64,000 bases of DNA from Flavobacterium pectinovorum (GCF_900142715.1 NZ_FRBX01000006.1:62001-126000), one strand, 5' to 3'. Shown: positions 32,942-41,814, counted from the stretch's first letter. Notes: generated by a model from the letters alone, not told the origin. Program-made: numbers and translations.

Positions 32942-34591
32942 TTAAGTTAATTTATTACTTAAAAAATGATTTAGTAAAAACGTAGTTGAGCTATCGTGAT
33001 TTTTTACTGTTTTAGTATTTATTTCTTCTAAAATAGAATTGGCTAATTGTTTTCCTAATTCTACTCCCCATTGATCAAAACTAAAGATATTCCAAATAAC
33101 CCCCTGAACAAAAATTTTGTGTTCGTAAAGAGCAATTAACGAACCTAAAGATTTTGGCGTTAGTTTTTGAATTAAGATCGTATTCGTTGGTTTGTTTCCG
33201 GTAAAAACTTTAAAAGGCAATAAATAAGAAGCTTTTTCTGCAGAAAGTCCTTGTTTGTCAAATTCTGCCTGAACTTGCTCTGCCGTTTTTCCGTTCATCA
33301 AAGCTTCGGTTTGAGCAAAAAAGTTTGACATTAACTTGTCGTGATGATCTTCGTTTCCGTATAATGGTTTTACGAATCCAATAAAATCAGTTGGGATTAA
33401 TTTTGTTCCCTGATGAATCAATTGGAAAAAAGCATGTTGAGAATTAGTTCCTGGCTCTCCCCAAATAATTGTTCCAGTTTGGTAGTTTACAGGTTTTCCG
33501 TCACGCCCAACACTTTTTCCATTACTTTCCATTGTTGCTTGTTGCAGGTATGGAGCTAATTTTTGTAAATATTGTGTGTACGGAATCAAAGCTTCGCTTT
33601 CAGCACCAAAAAAATTGTTGTACCAAACGCTCAATAAAGCTAAAGTTACCGGAATGTTTTTATCAAATTCTGCAGTCCTGAAATGTTCGTCCATTTCATT
33701 GGCTCCCTTCAATAAATCATTGTAATTGTCAAAACCAATTGCCAAAGCTATGCTTAAACCTACAGCACTCCACAAAGAGAATCTTCCTCCAACCCAGTCC
33801 CACATCGGGAAAACATTATCAGGATTAATTCCAAATTCTGTTACTTTTTGAATGTTTGTAGAAACAGCCACAAAATGTTTTGCAATATCTTCGTTCTTAG
33901 CCGATTTCAAAAACCATTCTTTTATAGTTTCAGAATTTGATAAAGTTTCCTGAGTTGTAAAAGTTTTCGATACAATCAGAAAAAGAGTTGTTTCCGGGTT
34001 CAGTTTTTTGATTACTTCATTTACGTGATCACCATCAACATTCGAAACAAAATGAACATTCAAATGGTTTTTGTAAAACTGTAAAGCTTCAACAGCCATA
34101 ACCGGACCAAGATCAGAACCTCCAATACCGATATTTACTATGTCAGTAAAAGCTTTTCCGGTAAAACCTTTTCTTTCTCCCGAAATAACTTCGTTTGTAA
34201 ATTTCTTGATTTTATTTTTTACTTCGTAAACTTCAGGAATTACATTTTCGCCATCAACTTTAATCGTTGCCGATTCCGGCGCGCGTAAAGCTGTGTGTAA
34301 AACCGCTCTGTTTTCGGTTTGATTGATGATTTCTCCGCCAAAATAATCAGCAATCGCATTTTTTAATCCAATTGAATTGGCCAATTCTAACAAAAGCGAA
34401 ATGGTTTCCTGATTGATATTGTTTTTAGAATAATCAACTAAAAAGTCATTCCATTGTAAATTGAATTTTTCAACGCGGGCATTATCCTGTTGAAACAATT
34501 CTTGTATCGTAGTTGCTTGAATCGCATTATAGTGGTTTTGCAGATTTTTCCACGCTTCAGTCCCGGTTGGGTTTGTTGTGTTTAAAGCCAT
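32942..34591 (-). CDS. pgi: Glucose-6-phosphate isomerase
   Basis: Pgi interconverts glucose 6-phosphate and fructose 6-phosphate in glycolysis and gluconeogenesis. The 549 residues are the length of the classical long-form enzyme. The signatures GIGGSDLGPVMAVEAL, VSKTFTTQETLSN and GEPGTNSQHAFFQLIHQGTK (catalytic His) are intact, and the terminal helix includes QWGVELGKQLA with the catalytic Lys. It is a single-gene transcription unit with its own terminator. Confidence 0.98.
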   Translation of the reverse strand: MALNTTNPTGTEAWKNLQNHYNAIQATTIQELFQQDNARVEKFNLQWNDFLVDYSKNNINQETISLLLELANSIGLKNAIADYFGGEIINQTENRAVLHTALRAPESATIKVDGENVIPEVYEVKNKIKKFTNEVISGERKGFTGKAFTDIVNIGIGGSDLGPVMAVEALQFYKNHLNVHFVSNVDGDHVNEVIKKLNPETTLFLIVSKTFTTQETLSNSETIKEWFLKSAKNEDIAKHFVAVSTNIQKVTEFGINPDNVFPMWDWVGGRFSLWSAVGLSIALAIGFDNYNDLLKGANEMDEHFRTAEFDKNIPVTLALLSVWYNNFFGAESEALIPYTQYLQKLAPYLQQATMESNGKSVGRDGKPVNYQTGTIIWGEPGTNSQHAFFQLIHQGTKLIPTDFIGFVKPLYGNEDHHDKLMSNFFAQTEALMNGKTAEQVQAEFDKQGLSAEKASYLLPFKVFTGNKPTNTILIQKLTPKSLGSLIALYEHKIFVQGVIWNIFSFDQWGVELGKQLANSILEEINTKTVKNHDSSTTFLLNHFLSNKLT

Positions 34592-34710
34592 TTTTGTTTG
34601 TATTGAAAGTTTGTTTATTGAAACACAAAAATACTGAAATTACTTTTAATAGCTTAAAGCTTCATAATTATATAACAATTAGTTACGAAAACGTTTTTTG
34701 TTAATTGCTC

Positions 34711-35202
34711 TTAAAGTTTTTTCCAGACGACTTTTGCCGTAACCGATTTTCCGCCTTGTGTTGTATTAACAACAATATATTCTAATTCACCATTATTGTA
34801 TTTGTAAGATCGTTTTTGCTCTGTTTGTTCCCAATTCGGGAAAGAAGCAGTTTCAATTTTAAAAATAATAGTTTCCGAAGAATCATCAATTTCATATTTG
34901 CCAAAATGCGAATTGCTTCCCTGCACGATCGCCACATTTTCTTCAGGAGTACATTTGTTTTTATCTCCCGAGATTATTTTAAGCCTTTCATTTTTGTAAA
35001 TTTGAATAGCATAGTTTCCTTTGTCGTCAAGAAATAATAAACCTTTTGGATTTGTTTCATACGGAAATGTTTTAGTTCCATCAGCATTTGTATTTTCAAC
35101 AGAAATCAATTTCCACGTGCCAATTAATGTTTTTTCGATTTTTTGGGCAAAAGTAATATTGGCGATAAATAATACTATTGCAACCTTTTTTAGTTTTTTC
35201 AT
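34711..35202 (-). CDS. Exported lipocalin-like protein
   Basis: This 163-residue protein has a signal peptide (about residues 1-19, ending ITFAQ) and a lipocalin-like beta-barrel domain. The diagnostic opening is LIGTWKLISVENTNADG, followed by PKGLLFLDDKGNYAIQIY. Such proteins bind small hydrophobic ligands, but the ligand here is unknown. It starts 10 bases after the SDR gene on the minus strand, so the two are one operon that is probably controlled by the divergent AraC regulator. Confidence 0.83.
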   Translation of the reverse strand: MKKLKKVAIVLFIANITFAQKIEKTLIGTWKLISVENTNADGTKTFPYETNPKGLLFLDDKGNYAIQIYKNERLKIISGDKNKCTPEENVAIVQGSNSHFGKYEIDDSSETIIFKIETASFPNWEQTEQKRSYKYNNGELEYIVVNTTQGGKSVTAKVVWKKL

Positions 35203-35212
35203 CTTAAAATGA

Positions 35213-35773
35213 TTAATAGTTTACTTTAATAATTTCTCCGTTTACAGTACTTTCGACGCTTTTAAAATAAGCATTTGTTAATTCATGAATTGGAATATCT
35301 GCAACTTTTGCCGGACTTATAGCATTGATGCGAATTCCTCTTTCAAGTTCTAAAGAAGCGGCGAGAATGAAACTGTTTATTCCGCCATTAACAATTGCTT
35401 TTGCCGAATTGTTTTTTACCGGTTTATCTCCCATTTTTCCAGAAGTCAAAGTAAAAGAGCCGTTGTCATTTAGATATTTCTGTCCGATTAAGACAAGATT
35501 TATTTGTCCCAATAATTTATTCTGAATGCCAATGTTTAATTTTTCTTCGTCAAGCGAAAGTAATTCTCCCGTGTAACAATCGCCGGCAACACAAATGCAG
35601 GCATCAATTTTTCCGATTTGCTGAAATAATTTCTCAATCGAATTTACATCAGTAATATTTACATTAAAATCTCCACTTGTTCTTCCGGCAGAAATAATTT
35701 CGTGTTTTTTAGCAAACTCAGGTTTTAGTATTTTACCAATTTCACCATTTGCTCCAATTAAAAGTATTTTCAT
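35213..35773 (-). CDS. Short-chain dehydrogenase, short form
   Basis: This 186-residue SDR has an N-terminal Rossmann motif GANGEIGKILKPEF. The active-site region is atypical: TSGKMGDKPVKNNSAKAIVNGGI has S and K, but the usual YxxxK tyrosine is replaced (NNSAK). It is about 60 residues shorter than classical SDRs, a form common in small NAD(P)-dependent reductases of unknown substrate. The promoter is well defined (-7 at 35803-35810) and overlapped by direct repeats that could bind the divergent AraC protein. It forms an operon with the lipocalin-like gene. Confidence 0.85.
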   Translation of the reverse strand: MKILLIGANGEIGKILKPEFAKKHEIISAGRTSGDFNVNITDVNSIEKLFQQIGKIDACICVAGDCYTGELLSLDEEKLNIGIQNKLLGQINLVLIGQKYLNDNGSFTLTSGKMGDKPVKNNSAKAIVNGGINSFILAASLELERGIRINAISPAKVADIPIHELTNAYFKSVESTVNGEIIKVNY

Positions 35774-35802
35774 TTTTTACGAATTTTGTTTGTTATCAGA
35801 TA

Positions 35803-35858
35803 CAAAATTAGCGGGTTAGCTTTCAATCAAAATTGTACTTATTGGTACTAAAATTGTA
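35803..35858 (-). promoter_or_regulatory. SDR promoter with AraC-type direct repeats
   Basis: On the minus strand a TTTG -33 element (plus 35828-35831) and TAATTTTG -7 box (35803-35810) are 17 bases apart. Two identical AAAATTGTA sequences (35829-35837 and 35850-35858) begin exactly 21 bases, two helical turns, apart. The proximal one overlaps the -33 element, the usual arrangement for AraC-type activation. Confidence 0.6.
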
Positions 35859-35865
35859 TTTTAGC

Positions 35866-36714
35866 ATGATGACAAACACAAATTTATATCTCCCTTTTGA
35901 AGTCGATGTAAAAGAACTTGAGCAGTTTCCGAAAACAACGCGGAAGAATAATTTTTTTGAGTTGATATATGTTGTGGGCGGAACCGGAATTCAGATTATT
36001 AATAATAATCAATTTCAATATCGTGCAGGAAATTTATTTCTTGTTACGCCTCAGGACATACATTCGTTTGAAATTTTAACGCCAACCAAATTTTTCTTTC
36101 TTCGTTTTAATGAATATTATATTAAAACAAATTCTCAAAACGGATTGCAGGAAACAGTGCGGCGTATGGAATATATTTTGCAAAACGCAAGTCATCGTCC
36201 GGGATGTATCTTAAAAAACACAGTTGACAAACCTTTGATTGCTTCGCTTATTCAAAGTATTATCAACGAACAAACAAATCAGCAAATTTATCATCAAAAG
36301 ATAACAGAGCAAATTGTAAATGCAATAATCACAATTGTAGCGAGAAATATTGCCTTAAAATTACCAAAGAATATTAAAGAAGCGACAGGTGAAGTTGTGC
36401 TTGAAATACTGCATTATATTCAGGAAAATATTTATAATCCGAAACAATTAAAAGCAAATATAATAAGTGAGCATTTTAATATTTCGCTGAATTATTTCGG
36501 AAAGTATTTTAAGAAACAAACCGGAGAAACATTACAGGAATATATTTCAAATTATAAATTAAGATTAATCGAAGCGAGACTTTTAAATACTGATATGAGA
36601 ATAAACGAAATTGCCGATGAACTTCATTTTTCAGACGAAAGTCATTTGAATAAGGTTTTTAGAAAATATAAAGGAATGAATCCGTCGGAGTTTAGGAAAA
36701 CATTTTCGAAATAG
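35866..36714 (+). CDS. AraC family transcriptional regulator
   Basis: The frame can begin at a TTG at 35833, but that start would run through the operator repeats, and ATG 35866 or 35869 is preferred (282 or 281 residues). An N-terminal cupin-like effector domain (about 1-130) precedes an AraC DNA-binding domain with two helix-turn-helix motifs. The second ends in the classic INEIADELHFSDESHLNKVFRKYKGMNPSEFRK. The effector is unknown. It is divergent from the SDR-lipocalin operon, whose promoter carries matched direct repeats. Confidence 0.92.
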   Translation: MMTNTNLYLPFEVDVKELEQFPKTTRKNNFFELIYVVGGTGIQIINNNQFQYRAGNLFLVTPQDIHSFEILTPTKFFFLRFNEYYIKTNSQNGLQETVRRMEYILQNASHRPGCILKNTVDKPLIASLIQSIINEQTNQQIYHQKITEQIVNAIITIVARNIALKLPKNIKEATGEVVLEILHYIQENIYNPKQLKANIISEHFNISLNYFGKYFKKQTGETLQEYISNYKLRLIEARLLNTDMRINEIADELHFSDESHLNKVFRKYKGMNPSEFRKTFSK

Positions 36715-36773
36715 GTTTGTTTTGTGAAACATTTTTCGTGTTCCTTCCTGATTTTTTTGAATAAAAAAGAATA

Positions 36774-37994
36774 TTACAAATTCCCAATACTATCCAATTC
36801 TCTTTTTAAAGGTTCCATTTGCTTTAAGAAACGGTTTCTGTCATTTCCTGTTAAAGATTCTCCCGTTGGAAGATTTAATCGAAGTGCATCAACCTGAATT
36901 CCGTTTTTCCAGAAACGATAACAAACGTGTGGGCCAGAAGCTAGTCCTGTGCTTCCAACTAATCCTATTTTTTGTCCCTGTGTAACTCTTTGTCCGCGTT
37001 TTACTAGAATTCTGGACATGTGCAGATATTGAGTAGAGTAGGTGCCGTTGTGTTTTACTTTTACAAAGTTTCCGTTTCCGGCCGTATAACCAGTCGCTTC
37101 AACAACTCCGGATGCAGTTGTAGAAATTGGTGTTCCTGTTGGAGCTGCATAATCAGTTCCTTTGTGTGCTTTCCAGGTATGTTGTACCGGATGAAATCTG
37201 TTCATCGTAAAACGTGAAGTGATTCGGCTAAATTTAATTGGAGTTTTTAAGAAGAAGTTTTTCAGTGTTTTTCCTTCATCGTCATAATATTCTACTTTTC
37301 CTGAAATCGTATCTTTTTCAAACGGAAAAGCATAAATAATTTTTCCTTTATATTCAAAAAATGCCGCTTCAAGTTCTTCCACGCCATCATAAACTTTTCC
37401 GTTTATAAAACGTTCAGTAAAAATTAATCCGTAACGATCTCCTTTTTTTAATTTAAAGAAATCAATAGACCAGGAGAATACTTTAGTGATTCTGCTGGCA
37501 AGCGCTGTTTCTACGCTTTCGTTTCCTAAAGTTTCAGATAATGAGCTTTTTAAAACACCGCCAATTATTTTACGTTTAAAAGTTACAGGTTTTATTTTTT
37601 TATAAGCTTTTGCAATACTATCCCTAACATCAATTACATAATAAGTTAAAGCATCAGGCTGATAAATAAAAACTTCTAAATTGTTGGTTTTATTTTTAGA
37701 TCGAAGAATGGTGTACGGTTTGTTGTATCGAATCGTTCTTACATCAAAAGAATCTTTTACCTGCTCGACAATATCATACACTTTTTTGTCGCCAATATTT
37801 TGGCTTTGGAAAATAGATCCAAACGAATCTCCTTTTTTTATAGTATCGTGAAGTACATTAAAGTCAGCGTAATTAAAACCAAATTCTATTTTTTTAGATT
37901 TTGGTTTGCTAATTTTAGTTTCTACCTTTTCAGCAGTTTTATTACATGAAAATATGGAAAATAATACTATTATAATTACGAATGCTTTTTTCAA
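36774..37994 (-). CDS. M23 family peptidoglycan endopeptidase, lipoprotein
   Basis: This 406-residue envelope protein has a lipoprotein signal (IFSC, Cys at about 17). A helical, LysM-like or spacer region (about 40-270) precedes the M23/LytM zinc peptidase domain (about 275-385), with HKGTDYAAPTGTPI (H..D ligands) and the later TQYLHMSRI and GPHVCYRFW (HxH-like) motifs. Such enzymes cut peptide crosslinks in peptidoglycan during growth. It is the last gene of a string with tdo and a DUF3108 gene. The link to those is probably only positional. Confidence 0.92.
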   Translation of the reverse strand: MKKAFVIIIVLFSIFSCNKTAEKVETKISKPKSKKIEFGFNYADFNVLHDTIKKGDSFGSIFQSQNIGDKKVYDIVEQVKDSFDVRTIRYNKPYTILRSKNKTNNLEVFIYQPDALTYYVIDVRDSIAKAYKKIKPVTFKRKIIGGVLKSSLSETLGNESVETALASRITKVFSWSIDFFKLKKGDRYGLIFTERFINGKVYDGVEELEAAFFEYKGKIIYAFPFEKDTISGKVEYYDDEGKTLKNFFLKTPIKFSRITSRFTMNRFHPVQHTWKAHKGTDYAAPTGTPISTTASGVVEATGYTAGNGNFVKVKHNGTYSTQYLHMSRILVKRGQRVTQGQKIGLVGSTGLASGPHVCYRFWKNGIQVDALRLNLPTGESLTGNDRNRFLKQMEPLKRELDSIGNL

Positions 37995-38015
37995 ACTTTT
38001 AAAATTTTTGAGAAA

Positions 38016-38957
38016 TTAAACAGTGGTTTCATTTCCCCAATTGGACAATTCTTCTTCGGTCCACAATTTAGGAAAAAAGATGCGTCTTTGAAATTTTGGA
38101 TGCATATATTTTTGCCAATCGCTTCCGCCAGTTGCCTCGCCATTGCCTTTTCCGCTTTCTAGTATGTATTTTCTTGCAGTATTAAGATGTTGCATTACCC
38201 ACGTAATATTTACCGTTTGATCGTAATGACGCATTGCCTTAATTAATTCCTCATTTTGCTGATCTGCTTGGGGTAACTGTGTAAATTTTTGCCAAATGTT
38301 TTTTGTTTTGAAAGATGACATTTGACGCAAAAACTGATCTTTATATTTGTTTTCAAATTCCTGAAGCAAATAAGATTTTTTTCCGGTTTGATAATCTTTT
38401 CCTGCGGCCTGCCAATACAAATGTTCGAAACTGGTTTCTGGATCTGTATTTTCATCAAAACTTTCCTTGTATCTGCGATCTGTCAAATTGATAACATCCG
38501 TAGATGCAAATTCGATTAATCTGTATTGTGCACTTTGAAAACCACTGGCAGGAGTCAAAGTATTTCTGAATTTCATGTATTGATCCACTTCCATTCCGTT
38601 TTCCATAATACTAAACGAATTCGTAAGCATGTCAAAATAACGTGTGATTCTGGACAATCTTTCACTAAAAAAATCTACCTGAATATTTTCTGTATCAGCA
38701 ATTTGATCAATTTCCCACAAGATCATTTTAAAAATCAATTCGTTTACCTGATGATACATGATAAAAACCATTTCGTCAGGAAGCGTAGTACGCTGAATCT
38801 GTAAATTTAAAAGTGCATCAGTCTGAATGTAATCCCAATATGTAATTGGTTTTGACCAAAGTAAACCTTCAAGTTGTACATCTGTTTTCTGATTTATAGC
38901 TTGAAATTTAAGGTCAATTTCTTTTAAAAGTGATTCAGAATTATCTGTGGTGTTCAT
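38016..38957 (-). CDS. Tryptophan 2,3-dioxygenase family protein
   Basis: This 313-residue heme dioxygenase of the TDO family opens the indole ring of tryptophan to N-formylkynurenine. Recognisable are YWDYIQTDALLNLQ, DEMVFIMYHQVNELIFKMILWEID with the substrate-contacting His, GFQSAQYRLIEF and WVMQHLNTARKYI, near which the heme-ligand His lies. The C-terminus is typical of Bacteroidetes members. Kynurenine pathway partners are not in the window, but tyrosine catabolism genes lie just beyond. Its start overlaps the stop of the DUF3108 gene by one base, so they are translationally coupled. Confidence 0.9.
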   Translation of the reverse strand: MNTTDNSESLLKEIDLKFQAINQKTDVQLEGLLWSKPITYWDYIQTDALLNLQIQRTTLPDEMVFIMYHQVNELIFKMILWEIDQIADTENIQVDFFSERLSRITRYFDMLTNSFSIMENGMEVDQYMKFRNTLTPASGFQSAQYRLIEFASTDVINLTDRRYKESFDENTDPETSFEHLYWQAAGKDYQTGKKSYLLQEFENKYKDQFLRQMSSFKTKNIWQKFTQLPQADQQNEELIKAMRHYDQTVNITWVMQHLNTARKYILESGKGNGEATGGSDWQKYMHPKFQRRIFFPKLWTEEELSNWGNETTV

Positions 38958-39727
38958 TATTTTTTTACTTTAAATGGATTTTTTAATCCTTTATATTCAT
39001 CAAGATCTGCTTTGAGTGATCCTACTGCAAGATCTGCTTTTATTCTAACCGGAACTTTGTTATTGTCGTCTGATATCCAAAGTGTTAAGCTTTCTTTTTC
39101 CTTGAAAACTCTTCCTGTTTGTACCAATGGTTTAAAGACCATAGTAGAAACGGTTCCAAATTTAGTTGTAATATCCTGACGACCTACATATTTTAACTTA
39201 AATTTTGTGATTTCTTCATCAAAAAACATGTCGATTGTAATTGACTCTCCAGATTTTAGTTTATCAATGTTGGGATGATTTCGCAGGTAATAAAAAGACG
39301 AAACAATATCCTGCACATTATCAGTAAGAAGAATTGTTTTTTCGGTTTTTCGTTTGTAATCTTTTACTAAAACTCTATTTTCTCCGTGGTTAAAAATACC
39401 TTCCTGATTTTTGGTGTAACCGCCTTCGTCAATTTTTCTAACATAGCGATATGGTTCACCCGTTTGTCTGTCGAAATAACTTTCGTATAAATCTTCAACC
39501 TTAAAGAAAAATTTTGACATTCCGGTGGTATATCCTTTACCCACGGCATGAAAAACCTTTTTATTATTTATGGTTGCGTCTTTAACTTCGAGTGTGGCAT
39601 AACCGGCATTTACAATTCCATAATGGATTCTGAATTTAAAATATTCACCAGTATCAAAAGCATCTTCTTTTTGGGCGTCGAAACTGAGAACGGTAAGGGC
39701 TAATATGATGAGAAATAACTTTTTCAT
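38957..39727 (-). CDS. DUF3108 exported protein
   Basis: The frame reaches 39769, but ATG 39727 gives MKKLFLIILALTVLSFDAQ, a normal signal peptide, and 256 residues. The rest is a beta-rich DUF3108 domain (FKFRIHYGIVNAGYATLEVKD, then FFFKVEDLYESYFDRQTGEP) found in periplasmic or outer-membrane-linked proteins of unknown function. It is coupled to tdo by a one-base overlap. A possible promoter has a -7 sequence TACCTTTA near 39758 with TTTG about 20 bases upstream. Confidence 0.85.
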   Translation of the reverse strand: MKKLFLIILALTVLSFDAQKEDAFDTGEYFKFRIHYGIVNAGYATLEVKDATINNKKVFHAVGKGYTTGMSKFFFKVEDLYESYFDRQTGEPYRYVRKIDEGGYTKNQEGIFNHGENRVLVKDYKRKTEKTILLTDNVQDIVSSFYYLRNHPNIDKLKSGESITIDMFFDEEITKFKLKYVGRQDITTKFGTVSTMVFKPLVQTGRVFKEKESLTLWISDDNNKVPVRIKADLAVGSLKADLDEYKGLKNPFKVKK

Positions 39728-39794
39728 AGTACAATTTTTACATTTCATTATAAAGGTAATTAAATGCAAATTCTATTCCAAATGTACCAAAACA

Positions 39795-39908
39795 AAAAAA
39801 CTCAGTCAAAAATGACTGAGTTTTTATGCTATTAACTAACCAAAAAACTATAAATTATGAAATTTATATCAATTCGAAAGGAAACCACCCCTTTCTGATT
39901 TGCGAGTG
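39795..39908 (-). ncRNA. Candidate small RNA with its own promoter and terminator
   Basis: On the minus strand TTTG (plus 39935-39938) and TACCTTTG (39909-39916) form a near-ideal promoter about 18 bases apart. The predicted RNA of about 110 bases starts CACTCGCAAATC and contains a GAAAGG...CCTTTC hairpin with a G-rich loop (about 39878-39897). It ends at the terminator 39796-39825. There is no substantial ORF on that strand. The plus strand has only a 13-codon frame (39858-39899). The region lies between hppD and the DUF3108-tdo operon. Confidence 0.55.
39796..39825. terminator. Terminator of the candidate small RNA
   Basis: AAAAACTCAGTCA pairs with TGACTGAGTTTTT around a 4-base loop. On the minus strand a T7 run follows. 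It ends the predicted transcript that starts near 39908. Confidence 0.85.
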
Positions 39909-39938
39909 CAAAGGTAGATATAAAGTTCAAAAAACAAA
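39909..39938 (-). promoter_or_regulatory. Promoter of the candidate small RNA
   Basis: Minus strand: TTTG at 39938-39935, a spacer of about 18 bases, then TACCTTTG at 39916-39909. This is one of the best Bacteroidetes promoter matches in the window, and no protein gene lies directly downstream. Confidence 0.65.
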
Positions 39939-40025
39939 TAGCAAAAAGCAAGTTTAACATAACATTTGCATAAAAAGCATCGTTTTACCGAGAATTCTTC
40001 GATTTAATGTAAAAATATTGCGGTT

Positions 40026-41183
40026 TTACAAAGTTCCTCTTAATTCTTGTTCTCTTTCAATCGACTCAAAAAGGGCTTTAAAGTTTCCTGCGCCAAATCC
40101 TTTTGCCCCCATTCTTTGAATAATTTCAAAAAATAGCGTTGGTCTGTCCTGAACCGGCTTCGTAAATATTTGTAATAAATACCCATCTTCATCGGCATCG
40201 ACCATTATGGCTAATTTTTCAATTTCGTTTATATCTTCTTTCATCATACCCATATGTACACCCAATCTTTCAGGAATTGCTTCATAATAAGTATGAGGAG
40301 GAGCAGATAAAAATTCAACTCCGCGTGCTTTTAACTGCGAAACTGTTTTTATAATATCATCTGTAGCAATAGCAATATGCTGAATTCCTGGTCCGCCGTA
40401 AAAATCTAAATACTCTTCGATTTGCGATTTTTTCTTTCCTTCGGCAGGTTCGTTAATTGGAAATTTAATTCTTCCGTTTCCATTCGACATTACCTTACTC
40501 ATCAATGCAGAATATTCTGTGGTAATTTGTTTATCATCAAAAGAAAGGAAATTTACAAATCCCATAACTTCTTCATAGAATTTTACCCAGGTATTCATTT
40601 CATTCCAACCTACATTTCCAACCATGTGATCAATATATTTTAATCCCGTTGGTTCCGGATTATAGTCAGATTTCCATTCTTTGTAACCTGGTAAGAAAAC
40701 ACCATTATAGTTTTTTCTTTCTACAAAAATGTGAACTGTTTCTCCATATGTATAAATTCCTGAACGAACAACTTCACCAAACTCATCAGATTCAACCGTT
40801 GGTTCCATAAAAGAGCGGGCACCTCGTTTTATGGTTTCTTCATAAGCACTTCTCGCATCTTCAACCCAAAGTGCGGCAACTTTTACTCCGTCCCCGTGTT
40901 TTTTAAGATGTTCGTGAATTGGTGAATCTTGCGTTAATGGCGTTGTTAAAACAATTCTGATTTTGTCTTGTTTCAAAACATAAGACGCTCTGTCTCTAAC
41001 TCCTGTTTCTAATCCTGCATATGCTAATGACTGATATCCAAAAGCAGTTTTATAATAATGTGCAGATTGTTTTGCGTTTCCTACGTAGAATTCTACATAA
41101 TCGGTTCCTAATAACGGAAGGAAATCCTGTGCTCCTTCAAAGATTTTTTCTAAACCGTATTCTACTGATTTTACTTCTTTCAT
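40026..41183 (-). CDS. hppD: 4-Hydroxyphenylpyruvate dioxygenase
   Basis: HppD converts 4-hydroxyphenylpyruvate to homogentisate with non-heme iron in tyrosine breakdown. The 385-residue protein has two vicinal-oxygen-chelate halves. The C-terminal half holds the iron ligands: IDHMVGNV (His), GPGIQHIAIATDDI (His) and TLFFEIIQRMGAKGFGAGNFKALFESIE (Glu), the last being the family signature. It should form an operon with hmgA, but an S23 gene and word repeats interrupt the pair. Confidence 0.96.
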   Translation of the reverse strand: MKEVKSVEYGLEKIFEGAQDFLPLLGTDYVEFYVGNAKQSAHYYKTAFGYQSLAYAGLETGVRDRASYVLKQDKIRIVLTTPLTQDSPIHEHLKKHGDGVKVAALWVEDARSAYEETIKRGARSFMEPTVESDEFGEVVRSGIYTYGETVHIFVERKNYNGVFLPGYKEWKSDYNPEPTGLKYIDHMVGNVGWNEMNTWVKFYEEVMGFVNFLSFDDKQITTEYSALMSKVMSNGNGRIKFPINEPAEGKKKSQIEEYLDFYGGPGIQHIAIATDDIIKTVSQLKARGVEFLSAPPHTYYEAIPERLGVHMGMMKEDINEIEKLAIMVDADEDGYLLQIFTKPVQDRPTLFFEIIQRMGAKGFGAGNFKALFESIEREQELRGTL

Positions 41184-41280
41184 AATGAGATAATTTGAGA
41201 ATGAGATAATGAGATAATTCCTAAAATGAACTTAATTAGATTAATTTTCTAATTGGCACATTGACAAATTATCTAATTAT
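41182..41280. repeat. gataatt word array left of the second S23 gene
   Basis: Words gagataat (41187-41217), ttctaattggcacattgaca and aattatctaattat fill the entire gap between the hppD start and the S23 stop. They are complementary to words on the other side of the S23 gene (41641-41814). Confidence 0.7.
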
Positions 41281-41639
41281 TATTTCATTTTTGATGTTGA
41301 TATTATTTTATTTAAAATTTTTAAAATTTCTGATAGATCATTTAATAAACGTTTGCAATTTGGATATTCTCTGTGCGCATCACACAAAAACAACCAATAT
41401 TCTGTTTCGTCAGCTTCCTTAATTGCAATTTTTAATTTATGAATAAAATCTGCTTTGCTTTCTGCGTTTTGTGACTCTTTTGAATTTGCCCCAATTGATG
41501 TTCCGCTTTTTAGTAACTGATTTGCAATTACAAACTTCTTCTGGTCTTGTAATTCAGTTGTATAGTCAATTATGTTTAGTGCAAAATTGAAAGTTTTTAT
41601 TAAAAGAGCGTTGTCCTTGTATTTTTCGTTGAAAGTCAT
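41280..41639 (-). CDS. Four-helix-bundle protein, S23 family, second copy
   Basis: This 119-residue helical protein belongs to the S23/four-helix-bundle family through FVIANQLLKSGTSIGANSKE and IKEADETEYWLFLC (about 36-90). It belongs to a branch different from the copy at 25498-25863, with low similarity outside the core. It is inserted between hmgA and hppD, on the same strand, and both sides are packed with gataatt/aattatc words that can pair with each other. Thus two unrelated operons in one window carry the same kind of insertion. Function is unknown. A nucleic-acid-binding role is suggested by family members. Confidence 0.88.
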   Translation of the reverse strand: MTFNEKYKDNALLIKTFNFALNIIDYTTELQDQKKFVIANQLLKSGTSIGANSKESQNAESKADFIHKLKIAIKEADETEYWLFLCDAHREYPNCKRLLNDLSEILKILNKIISTSKMK

Positions 41640-41640
41640 G

Positions 41641-41814
41641 TTGTAATATGATAAATTAGAAAATTTGATAATGAGATAATTATTTTATGTAAGTTTAAAT
41701 TTACAAATTAAATCATTTTTTATAATTATCTAATTTTCTAATTGCCGCATTTTCTAATTTTTGCGTTTTCAAGAACATTATCTAATTTTCTAATTAGCAC
41801 ATTATCTAATTATC
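41641..41814. repeat. gataatt word array right of the second S23 gene
   Basis: Alternating gataattag, ttctaattagcaca and ttatctaatt words extend to the hmgA stop codon. Several are exact complements of the left array, for example attatctaatt with aattagataat. No ORF is present. Confidence 0.7.

Noticed and set aside
39858..39899. 13-codon plus-strand peptide MKFISIRKETTPF
   Set aside because: It lies antisense to the stronger small RNA candidate and has no promoter signal of its own. Chance cannot be excluded.
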